NCBI GenBank assembly: GCA_005883295.1
Contig: VAWV01000109.1
Location: 1 to 18,321, forward strand
Direction: 5' to 3'
Length of the DNA stretch: 18,321 nt
Source: Actinomycetota bacterium
GTDB taxonomy: Bacteria; Actinomycetota; Thermoleophilia; Solirubrobacterales; Thermoleophilaceae
Part shown: in pieces, positions 7,065-14,531 of the stretch
Layout of the letters: every line of letters starts with the position of its first letter
Position numbering within the stretch: the first letter of the stretch is position 1
The notes under the pieces: model-generated
What the model saw: only the letters and a program-made list of their open reading frames with translations
The model's database searches: none
What the model was told of the DNA's origin: nothing
Translations under genes and position numbers: made by a program

Positions 7065-9760
7065 GCACGCGAACCAGGGAGATGCTGCGCCGCTACCTGG
7101 GTCACATCGTCGCGATGATCGCGATGGTCTTCCTCTCGGCCGCGGTCACGCTGTACGTGTCGGTGCACGAGCGGCTCCGCTTTCCGTGGCAGCACCAGAC
7201 CACGATCTACGCGGAGTTCGAGAACGCGCAATCGGTCGCGCCCGGCCAGGGCCAGACCGTGGACGTGGCCGGCGTCCAGGTGGGCGACATCGGCGGCGTG
7301 ACGCTGAAGAACGGGGTCGCCGTCGTGCGGATGAACCTCACGAGCGACGACCTGGGCCACGTCTACCGCAACGCCCACCTGCAGCTCCGGCCGAAGACCG
7401 GGCTCAACGACATGGCGATCGAGATGGATCCCGGTCATCCGGATCCCGCACTGCCCAACGGCGGCCGGCTGCACGAAGGCGACACCCTCCCGATCGAGAA
7501 CACGCGCCCGAACGTGAACCCCGACCAGGTGCTCGCGGCGCTCGACTCGGACACCCGCCGCTACCTGGAGGCGTTCGTGAACGCGGGTGGGCCGGGGCTC
7601 GCCGGGCGCGGCGCCGACCTGCGGCGCGTGCTACGGGCTTCGCAGCCGACCTTCGAGCAGGGCCGGCGGATCAGCCAGGCGATCGCCGACCGCCGGGCGA
7701 AGGTCAAGCGACTGGTGTCGAACCTGCGGCTGCTGGCCGCCGCGGCGGCGTCGAAGGACCGCGAGCTGGCGAGCCTGGTGGACAGCTCGTCGACCGTGTT
7801 CGGGACGCTCGCCCACCGCGACGCCGACCTCCAGGCGGCGGTCGCCCAGCTACCGGGGGCGCTGCACGCCACGCGCACCGCCCTGGCCGCGACGCACTCG
7901 CTCGCGGACGACGCGGGCCCGGCGCTCGAGCGCCTGCGGCCGGTGGCACGGCAGCTGGCGCCGGCGCTCGTGCAGGCCAGGCCGCTGCTCCGCGACGCGA
8001 CGCCGGTGGTGCGCTACAGGCTGCGGCCGCTGGTGCGCCTCGCCACGCCGCTCCTGGCCAAGCTGCGGCCATCCGTCGACCGCATCGGCGCTGTCACGCC
8101 ACCGCTGGTCGACGTCGCGCGCGTCCTCAACCGGGCGGTCAACGAGCTCGGCTACAACCCGCCGGGTCCGGAGGAGGGCTTCCTGTTCTGGCTGGCCTGG
8201 TACATCCACGACGGCAACTCGGTGCTGGCGGTGGAGGACGCGCACGGCGTGGCGTGGCGCGGGCTGGTGATGTTCGGCTGCTCCACGTTCGGCGCCGTGC
8301 TTGCGGCCAACCCCGCGCTGGCTCCGTTCGCCCAGGTGCCGATCTGCCCAGGGCACAGGCTGATGCAGAAGCGCGCGCCCTCACTTCCCCAGATCGCGGT
8401 GATGGTCGTCTTCGCCCTGTCCTGCTTCCTGATCCTCACGTACATCTGGAAGTCGTTCGGGGGCGCCTCGCCGCTCGCGCCTGTCGGCTACCACTTGTCC
8501 GCGAACTTCAACGAGGCCACCCAGCTCGCGGACACTGCCGACGTCCGCATCTCCGGGGTGACCGTGGGGCATGTGGTCAAGACCGTCGAGACCTCGGGCC
8601 GCACACGCGTGACCATGCAGATCGACCGCCGCTACGCGCCCGTCCCGCGCGACACCAGGGCGATCCTGCGGCAGAAGACGCTGCTCGGCGAGACGTACGT
8701 GGAGCTTTCGCCCGGCGACCGTCGCCTCGGCCTGCTCCCTGACAACGGGACCCTGCCGAACGGCCAGATCGCGTCGACGACCGAGCTCGACGAGATCACG
8801 CGCGCCCTCGACGCCCGGACCCGACGCGACTTCCAGAAGCTGCTCCGCGCGTTCGCGGACGGCCTGGCCGCGCGGGGGCAGGACATCAACGACGCACTCG
8901 GGAACCTGTCCGCCTTCGGGGACAACACCACCACGCTCCTCCGCACGCTCGACTCCGAGCACCGTGCCGTCACCAGGCTGGTGCGCGACACCGGCACCGT
9001 GTTCGGCGCGCTCGGGCGGCGCCAGGGCGAGCTGTCCGCGCTGGTGCTCGCCGGCAACCGGGTCCTCTCGACGACCGCCGCCCGCGACCGCGACCTGGCC
9101 GACACCGTGCGAATCCTCCCGACCACGCTCGCGGAGCTGCAACCGACCCTGGTCCAGCTGCGGTCGCTCGCCGTCGAGGCCGGCCCGGTGATCCAGGCGC
9201 TGCGTCCCGGCGCCCGGGCCCTCGCCCCGGCGCTGATCGACACGTCGATCCTGGCCCCGCAGCTCCGCGCCACCTTCCGCGACGTGGACCGGCTGGTGAC
9301 CGCGTCGCGCACCGGGCTCCCGGCCACGACGCGCATAGTCCACGCGTCGCGGCCGCTGTTCGACATCCTGGTCCCGGTGCTGCGGAACGCGCAGCCGCTC
9401 GTGGACTACCTCGCCCTCTACAAGGCCGAGGTCGTCTCGCAGATCTCGAGCGTGGCGGCGGCATTCCAGGCCTCCGAGTCGCAGGTGGCGGGCGGACCGC
9501 GGCTCCACTACCTGCGCGCGCTGGTCCCGTTCAGCTCGGAGGCCGCAGTCGCCCAGGCCAAGCGACTCGGGTCGAACCGCCACAACCCCTATCCGCTCCC
9601 CGGGCACATGAACCTGCTGAGGACCTTCGAGCTCGCCTTCGACTGCAGGAACGCCGGGAACCCGAGCGGCGGCGACAGCACCCCGCCGTGCGTGGTCCAG
9701 AAGCCGCTCCGCTTCCGCGGAAAGGCGACGCAGTTCCCGCGCATAACGGCGGACCGCTAG
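7061..9760 (+). CDS. Double MCE protein: fifth and sixth MCE units fused in one frame
   Basis: An 899-residue ORF from ATG 7061 (ATGA overlap with the previous gene) to TAG 9760 with no internal stop. Residues 1-434 form a complete MCE protein: membrane helix about 14-34, MCE domain about 47-126 ('TIYAEFENAQSVAPGQGQTVDVAGVQVGDI'), helical motif 'GGPGLAGRGADLRRVL', and a tail ending near 'QVPICPGHR'. Residues 435-899 form a second complete one. It starts with Met435 (ATG 8363), then a membrane helix about 442-462 (PQIAVMVVFALSCFLILTYIW), an MCE domain about 471-552 ('YHLSANFNEATQLADTADVRISGVTVGHV', 'LLGETYVELSPGD'), helices and a Cys-containing end. Each half has normal single-Mce length and the operon then totals six MCE domains, so this is most simply mceE-like plus mceF-like genes merged. 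Two membrane helices would place the second MCE domain in the cytoplasm, so expression as two proteins (internal start, or a one-base sequence error) should be considered. Confidence 0.85.
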   Translation: MSTRTREMLRRYLGHIVAMIAMVFLSAAVTLYVSVHERLRFPWQHQTTIYAEFENAQSVAPGQGQTVDVAGVQVGDIGGVTLKNGVAVVRMNLTSDDLGHVYRNAHLQLRPKTGLNDMAIEMDPGHPDPALPNGGRLHEGDTLPIENTRPNVNPDQVLAALDSDTRRYLEAFVNAGGPGLAGRGADLRRVLRASQPTFEQGRRISQAIADRRAKVKRLVSNLRLLAAAAASKDRELASLVDSSSTVFGTLAHRDADLQAAVAQLPGALHATRTALAATHSLADDAGPALERLRPVARQLAPALVQARPLLRDATPVVRYRLRPLVRLATPLLAKLRPSVDRIGAVTPPLVDVARVLNRAVNELGYNPPGPEEGFLFWLAWYIHDGNSVLAVEDAHGVAWRGLVMFGCSTFGAVLAANPALAPFAQVPICPGHRLMQKRAPSLPQIAVMVVFALSCFLILTYIWKSFGGASPLAPVGYHLSANFNEATQLADTADVRISGVTVGHVVKTVETSGRTRVTMQIDRRYAPVPRDTRAILRQKTLLGETYVELSPGDRRLGLLPDNGTLPNGQIASTTELDEITRALDARTRRDFQKLLRAFADGLAARGQDINDALGNLSAFGDNTTTLLRTLDSEHRAVTRLVRDTGTVFGALGRRQGELSALVLAGNRVLSTTAARDRDLADTVRILPTTLAELQPTLVQLRSLAVEAGPVIQALRPGARALAPALIDTSILAPQLRATFRDVDRLVTASRTGLPATTRIVHASRPLFDILVPVLRNAQPLVDYLALYKAEVVSQISSVAAAFQASESQVAGGPRLHYLRALVPFSSEAAVAQAKRLGSNRHNPYPLPGHMNLLRTFELAFDCRNAGNPSGGDSTPPCVVQKPLRFRGKATQFPRITADR
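8347..8365 (+). other. Fusion junction between the two MCE units (latent TGATG overlap)
   Basis: Here an in-frame ATG (8363) begins the second MCE unit, and an out-of-frame TGA (8361-8363) overlaps it by one base, the usual stop/start arrangement in this type of operon. Removing one base from the CCC (8347-8349) or GGG (8351-8353) run would make the first unit end in Cys-Pro-Gly-Thr-Gly-stop at exactly this TGA. This points to a one-nucleotide insertion, real or a sequencing error, as the origin of the fusion. No strong Shine-Dalgarno is seen before ATG 8363, so a coupled restart would be needed if it is used. Confidence 0.5.
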
Positions 9761-9766
9761 GCGCCG

Positions 9767-9784
9767 CGCCCCGCGGAGGGGGCG
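9767..9784 (+). terminator. Possible hairpin after the MCE operon
   Basis: Seven bases after the TAG, CGCCCC (9767-9772) can pair with GGGGCG (9779-9784) across a 6-nt loop. There is no T-tract afterwards (AATTCCC follows), so it would be an atypical terminator. Its position at the end of an operon of more than 8 kb is the main support. Confidence 0.3.
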
Positions 9785-9815
9785 AATTCCCGAGCAATCC
9801 TGCCTACGGGTCGGT

Positions 9816-10629
9816 ATGCGGCCCGCGGGCAGGACAGTGGAGCAAGAACTGGCGCGAATCGCCGCTGGCTCGCACGGAATCGTCACTCGCGCCGAGCTCC
9901 TCGGAGCCGGTGTTTCGGAGGGCGCGATAAAGAGGCGGGTGAGCAAGGGAACTCTCCTCACCGAGTACAAGGGCGTCTACCGAGTCGGACACAGAGCGCC
10001 GAGCCTCGAAGCGCGGTATCTGGCCGCGGTGCGGGCCTGCGGAGACGGTGCCCTCCTGTGCGGACGGGCGGCGGCGTACCTCTACGGCATCCTCAAAAGG
10101 CCTGTCCCACCGCCTGAGGTCGTCGCACACACAGAGCGGCGCATCGAGGGCGTCAAGACGCGGCGGTGTCGACATATGGACCGGCGCGATGCTTCGGGGC
10201 ATCGCCATCACTACCGTGCCGCGGACGCTCGTGGACATCGCAGCGGTTCTCGACATCGACGAGCTGATCCGCGTCTGTCACGAGGCCGACGTCCGGTACC
10301 GCACGACTCCGCCGCAAGTGGAGGTCGTCCTCGTCCGTCGGCCTCGTAGCCCTGGTGCGGGAAAGCTCCGACGGGTCCTCTGGGGCGATGTTCAGGTGAG
10401 CCTCAGCAAGCTCGAACGGGGATTCCTCGAGCGACTTGGAGAGGAGAAACTTCCCGTCCCCGAAACGAACATCGTCGCGACCGAGCGTCGCGTGGATTGC
10501 CGCTGGCGGGAGCACGGAGTGACGGTCGAGTTGATCAGCTACCGCTACCACCACACCCGCTACGCGTGGGAGCAGGACCATCTCCGCGCGCGAGAGGCAT
10601 ACGCGCGCGGAGATGCGTTCCGCGAGTAG
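9816..10629 (+). pseudogene. Decayed AbiEi-antitoxin-like / DUF559-like protein, frameshifted
   Basis: The first frame (from ATG 9816) encodes an N-terminal winged-helix 'AbiEi antitoxin' type domain: 'HGIVTRAELLGAGVSEGAIKRRV', then 'GVYRVGH', then 'YLAAVRACGDGALLCGRAAAYLYG'. Near 10186-10200 the homology moves to the +1 frame ('GIAITTVPRTLVDIAAVLDIDELIRVCHEADVRYR' and the C-terminal 'RRVDCRWREHGVTVEL.SYRYHHTRYAWEQD' block). Removing one G from the GGGG run at 10196-10199 would join the frames as D-A-S-G-I-A-I-T-T. From memory of the family, the C-terminal motif usually reads VELDSYRFH, so the Asp is Ile here. The protein also normally continues some 25-30 residues past 'ARGDEFR', whereas TAG at 10627 ends it at 'GDAFRE'. 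Three separate defects favour a true pseudogene over one sequencing error. Such stand-alone genes are common in Solirubrobacterales-like genomes, function unknown. No partner toxin gene is adjacent. Confidence 0.75.
10579..10615. terminator. Perfect 14-bp inverted repeat (strong hairpin) before a convergent gene end
   Basis: CATCTCCGCGCGCG (10579-10592) is exactly complementary to 10602-10615 across a 9-nt loop (AGAGGCATA). It lies inside the 3' end of the decayed AbiEi-like gene, 14 nt before its stop and 45 nt from the end of the convergent PfkB gene. It could act as a bidirectional, T-tract-less terminator of the kind proposed in high-GC bacteria. It also encodes part of the family-conserved LRAREAYARGD segment, so partial chance symmetry is possible. 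Confidence 0.5.
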
Positions 10630-10659
10630 GCACGATGCGCCGACAACCCAGGATGCTGG

Positions 10660-11589
<930 letters not shown>

Positions 11590-11617
11590 GGGCGGGGCAG
11601 GCTAACCTCCGCCGGCC
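11590..11617. promoter_or_regulatory. 28-bp divergent promoter with overlapping -10 boxes
   Basis: The whole gap between two divergent ATGs is 28 bp. AGGCTAACCT (11599-11608) contains TAACCT on the plus strand (11603-11608), 9 nt before ATG 11618. It also contains TAGCCT on the minus strand (11604 to 11599), 9 nt before ATG 11589. The two hexamers share the central TA. RNA polymerase could bind in one direction at a time, so the genes may be expressed in competition. Both transcripts would have almost no 5' leader. Confidence 0.5.
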
Positions 11618-12589
11618 ATGCGCGCGGTGCAGATCACGGAGTTCGGCGGCCTCGACGTGCTCCAGCTCGCGGACGTGGAGCGGCCCGAGCCAGGTCCGGA
11701 TGAGGTTCTGATCCGCGTCTCCCACGCGGGGATCAACTTCGCCGACACGCACCAGCGCGAGAATTCCTACCTGGCGCGGTTCGAGCTGCCGCTGATACCC
11801 GGCGGGGAGGTGGCGGGCGTCGTGGAGCGCGGCGCGGGCGACCTGGCGGAGGGGACCCGGGTGGTGGCCATGCTGCGCAGCGGCGGCTACGCGGAGTACG
11901 CGGTCGCTCCGACGGCCACCACGTTCCCGATCCCCGACGGCGTGGAGGACGGGACCGCGCTGGCCCTGCTCATCCAGGGCCTGACCGCCTGGCACCTGTA
12001 CCGAACCTCGGCGAAGCTCCAGAAGGGCGAGAGCGTGGTCGTCGTCTCGGGCGCGGGCGGGGTGGGGAGCCTGGCGGTCCAGCTCGCAAAGCCCTTCGGC
12101 GCGGGCCGCGTGATCGCCACCGCGAGCTCCGAGGAGAAGCGGCAGCTCACGCTCGAGCTCGGGGCCGACGCCGCGGTGGACCCGGCATCGGAAGATCTCA
12201 CCCAGGCCCTCATCGACGCGAATGAGGGGCGGCAGGTGGATGTCGTCCTGGAGATGGCCGGCGGCGCGACGTTCGACGGCTGCTTGAAGGCGCTGGCGCC
12301 GTTCGGGCGCATCGTGGCCTACGGGATCGCCAGCCGGGAGCCGAACGAGGTGGCCACCGGTGCGCTGATGCGTAAGAGCCGCAGCGTGGTGGGATTCTGG
12401 CTCATGCACCTCCTGGCCCGCCCGGAGATGCTCACCGGGCCGCTTGCGGACCTGCTCGATCGCGCGGCCCGCGGCGAGTTCCGGGTGGTCGTGGGCGGCA
12501 TCTACCCGATGTCCGAGGTGCGGCGCGCGCACGAGGAGCTGCAGGCCCGGAGGACGACGGGCAAGCTGCTCCTGGACCCGGGCGCGTAG
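11618..12589 (+). CDS. Zinc-independent MDR oxidoreductase, NADPH:quinone reductase type
   Basis: A 323-residue medium-chain dehydrogenase/reductase. The GroES-like N-terminal domain has 'MRAVQITEFGGLDVLQLADVERPEPGPDEVLIRV', 'AGINFADTHQRE' (38-48) and 'LIPGGEVAGVVE' (59-70). The Rossmann domain has the NAD(P)-binding 'VVSGAGGVGSLAVQLAK' (142-158) and ends with 'ARRTTGKLLLDPG'. The structural-zinc Cys cluster and catalytic-zinc ligands of alcohol dehydrogenases are missing, as in the quinone oxidoreductase (QOR) and zeta-crystallin group. The likely reaction is NAD(P)H-dependent reduction of quinones or activated alkenes in the cytoplasm. The start is ATG 11618, 9 nt after TAACCT. Eighteen bases separate it from the helicase gene, which has its own -10-like box, so read-through is possible but not required. 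Confidence 0.9.
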   Translation: MRAVQITEFGGLDVLQLADVERPEPGPDEVLIRVSHAGINFADTHQRENSYLARFELPLIPGGEVAGVVERGAGDLAEGTRVVAMLRSGGYAEYAVAPTATTFPIPDGVEDGTALALLIQGLTAWHLYRTSAKLQKGESVVVVSGAGGVGSLAVQLAKPFGAGRVIATASSEEKRQLTLELGADAAVDPASEDLTQALIDANEGRQVDVVLEMAGGATFDGCLKALAPFGRIVAYGIASREPNEVATGALMRKSRSVVGFWLMHLLARPEMLTGPLADLLDRAARGEFRVVVGGIYPMSEVRRAHEELQARRTTGKLLLDPGA

Positions 12590-12594
12590 CCTCC

Positions 12595-12600
12595 TAACCT
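12595..12600 (+). promoter_or_regulatory. TAACCT -10-like box of the helicase gene
   Basis: TAACCT ends 7 nt before ATG 12608, the spacing expected if transcription starts on the A of the start codon. A TGGACC at 12573-12578 could be a weak -35 with a 16-nt spacer. There is no Shine-Dalgarno in the 18-bp gap. The hexamer is identical to the box in front of the oxidoreductase gene. Confidence 0.45.
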
Positions 12601-12607
12601 CATACCT

Positions 12608-14029
12608 ATGGCCACCTTCGCCGAGCTTGGGCTGTCCGAGCCGCAGCTCGAGGCGCTCGCTCATCTCGGATACGACCAGCCGACTCCGATCCAGGAGCAG
12701 GCGATCCCCGCGATGCTCGCGGGCCGCGACGTGATCGGCCAGGCTCAGACCGGCACCGGCAAGACGGCCGCCTTCGGGCTGCCGCTGCTCGAGTTCATCG
12801 AGCCCGAGAACGCCGAGGTGCAGGCGCTGGTCCTGACCCCCACCCGCGAGCTCTGCATCCAGGTGACCCAGGCCCTGCGCGCGTATGGCGAGCGAAAGGG
12901 CGTGGAGGTGGTGGCGATCTTCGGCGGTGCGCCGATCCGCGACCAGGCCTCGTTCCTGCGCCAGGGCGGACAGGTGGTGGTCGGGACCGTCGGCCGGGTG
13001 ATGGACATGATGCGGCGTCACCACCTCGTGCTCACCGAGTCCCGCTTCGTGGTCCTCGACGAGGCGGACGAGATGCTGGACCTCGGCTTCCTGGAGGACG
13101 TCGAGACGATCCTGTCGCGCTGCCCGTCGGGCCGTCAGACCAGCCTGTGGTCGGCGACGATGCCACCGGAGATCAGGCGCCTCGCGGAGAAGCGGATGTA
13201 CGACCCGGTGATGATCAGGGTCCGCGCCGCCACGCTCACGATCGACACCGTCGACCAGTTCTATGTCGAGGTCCCGGATCGCGAGAAGCCCGAGGCGCTG
13301 GCTCGGGTGCTCAAGTCCGAGCGGCCCGACCAGGCCATCGTCTTCGTGCGCACGAAGATCGGGGCGGACCGCCTGGCTCGGGCGCTGGGCGATCGCGGCG
13401 TGCGGGTGAAGGCCCTCCACGGCGACATGTCGCAGGGGTCCCGCGACGGCGTGATGATCGCCTTCAAGGGCGGTCGCGAGCGGCTGCTGGTCGCGACTGA
13501 CATCGCGGCGCGCGGGCTCGACATCTCCGGCGTGAGCCACGTGGTCAACTACGACATCCCCAATTCGCCCGACGTCTACGTGCACCGCATCGGGCGCACC
13601 GGCCGCGTGGGCCGCTCTGGCCGCGCCATCACGCTGATCACGCCGAGGCAGCGCCGCGACCTCACGGCAATCGAGCGACACGCCAACACCGACATCGTTC
13701 CCTGGTCGGCGAACGGCGGCCCACCCGAGCCGCGCGAGCGGACCGAGGCGCGCAGGCCGCGGCACACCAAGCCGCGCCGCGACGGCACCGGGCCGCGGGC
13801 GAAGCTGCTGGTGGGCGCCGGCCGGGCGCAGGGCCTCGAGCCCGCCGACATCATCCGTGCGATCGTCGACAACTCGCACCTCGAGGGCGAGGACGTGAGC
13901 GGCGTGCGGGTGCTCGAGCGGTTCAGCTTCGCGGAGGTGCCGGCCGATCGGGCGCCGGACGTTGTGCACGACGTTTCGGGCAAGCGAGTGCGGGGCACGG
14001 AGCTCCGCCTGGAGGTGACGACCAGATGA
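12608..14029 (+). CDS. DEAD-box ATP-dependent RNA helicase (DeaD/CsdA type)
   Basis: A 473-residue protein with the full DEAD-box motif series: Q-motif region 'FAELGLSEPQLEAL...QPTPIQEQAIP' (4-34), Walker A AQTGTGKT (46-53), PTRELCIQ (78-85), TVGR in motif Ib (127-130, Val where Pro is usual), DEAD (151-154), SAT (182-184), 'AIVFVRTK' (243-250), 'ATDIAARGLD' (296-305) and 'HRIGRTGRVGR' (326-336). A basic Arg/Pro linker (about 372-398) leads to a C-terminal DbpA-like RNA-binding fold (about 399-471, 'KLLVGAGRAQGLEPADIIRAIVD' to 'GTELRLEV'). This layout is that of DeaD/CsdA helicases, which help ribosome assembly and unwind mRNA structure, often in the cold. The stop overlaps the cyclophilin ATG by 4 nt, so the two are translationally coupled. 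Confidence 0.95.
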   Translation: MATFAELGLSEPQLEALAHLGYDQPTPIQEQAIPAMLAGRDVIGQAQTGTGKTAAFGLPLLEFIEPENAEVQALVLTPTRELCIQVTQALRAYGERKGVEVVAIFGGAPIRDQASFLRQGGQVVVGTVGRVMDMMRRHHLVLTESRFVVLDEADEMLDLGFLEDVETILSRCPSGRQTSLWSATMPPEIRRLAEKRMYDPVMIRVRAATLTIDTVDQFYVEVPDREKPEALARVLKSERPDQAIVFVRTKIGADRLARALGDRGVRVKALHGDMSQGSRDGVMIAFKGGRERLLVATDIAARGLDISGVSHVVNYDIPNSPDVYVHRIGRTGRVGRSGRAITLITPRQRRDLTAIERHANTDIVPWSANGGPPEPRERTEARRPRHTKPRRDGTGPRAKLLVGAGRAQGLEPADIIRAIVDNSHLEGEDVSGVRVLERFSFAEVPADRAPDVVHDVSGKRVRGTELRLEVTTR

Positions 14030-14484
14030 GCACGGCGACGCTGCACACGAATCACGGCGCGGTGGAGGTCGAGTTCTTCGACGAGGACGCGCCGAAGACG
14101 GTGGAGAACTTCCGCAAGCTCTCGACAGAGGGCTTCTACGACGGGCTCACCTTCCACCGCGTGATCCGCGACTTCATGATCCAGGGCGGCTGCCCCGAGG
14201 GCACGGGCACCGGCGGCCCCGGCTACACGTTCGAGGACGAGTTCAACCAGAACAAGGTGGTGCGCGGCGCGCTCGCCATGGCGAACGCCGGTCCGAACAC
14301 CAACGGCAGCCAGTTCTTCATCGTCACCACCGAGGCGGCGCCGTGGCTCGACGGCAAGCACACCGTGTTCGGGCGGGTCACGTCGGGCATGGAGGCCGTC
14401 GACGCCATCGAATCGCAGGAGACAGACGCGCGGGACCGGCCGGTGGAGCCCGTGGTCATCGAGCGGGTTGATCTGCAGCCGTAG
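14026..14484 (+). CDS. Cyclophilin-type peptidyl-prolyl cis-trans isomerase
   Basis: A 152-residue single-domain cyclophilin starting at ATG 14026 within ATGA. Active-site positions known from human CypA are present: Arg45 and Phe50/Met51/Gln53 in 'FHRVIRDFMIQGG' (43-55), Gln96 and Phe98 in 'NGSQFFIV' (93-100), Trp107 and His112 in 'WLDGKHTVFG'. There is no signal peptide or lipobox, so it should be cytoplasmic and catalyse Xaa-Pro isomerisation during protein folding. It is co-translated with the DEAD-box helicase; together they look like a small stress or housekeeping operon. The TAG stop overlaps a possible -10 box of the next gene. Confidence 0.95.
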   Translation: MSTATLHTNHGAVEVEFFDEDAPKTVENFRKLSTEGFYDGLTFHRVIRDFMIQGGCPEGTGTGGPGYTFEDEFNQNKVVRGALAMANAGPNTNGSQFFIVTTEAAPWLDGKHTVFGRVTSGMEAVDAIESQETDARDRPVEPVVIERVDLQP

Positions 14485-14525
14485 AATCCGCGCATAGCCG
14501 GGTGACCCGGCAGACAACCAGGAGG
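14482..14525 (+). promoter_or_regulatory. Promoter, palindromic operator candidate and RBS for the aldehyde dehydrogenase
   Basis: TAGAAT (14482-14487), which includes the cyclophilin stop codon, resembles a -10 box and would start transcription near 14494. Immediately after comes a 15-nt inverted repeat, GCCGGGT-G-ACCCGGC (14497-14511), with perfect 7-bp arms. A repressor bound there would block the start of transcription. A strong AGGAGG Shine-Dalgarno (14520-14525) lies 6 nt before ATG 14532. No clear -35 is seen. Confidence 0.45.
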
Positions 14526-14531
14526 TCTCGC

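Noticed and set aside
8423..8435. Possible lipobox (Ala-Leu-Ser-Cys) in the second MCE unit, as expected for an MceE-type lipoprotein
   Set aside because: The -3 residue is Ala, not Leu/Val/Ile, and the hydrophobic stretch continues past the Cys, so this looks like a plain membrane helix.
8381..9970. Antisense open frame (529 codons) opposite the second MCE unit
   Set aside because: Same shadow composition; the sense strand encodes clear MCE motifs and no promoter or ribosome-binding site supports the antisense frame.
9816..10629. Type IV toxin-antitoxin (AbiE) defence system
   Set aside because: Only the AbiEi-like N-terminal domain is present, no AbiEii nucleotidyltransferase toxin is adjacent, and the gene is broken.
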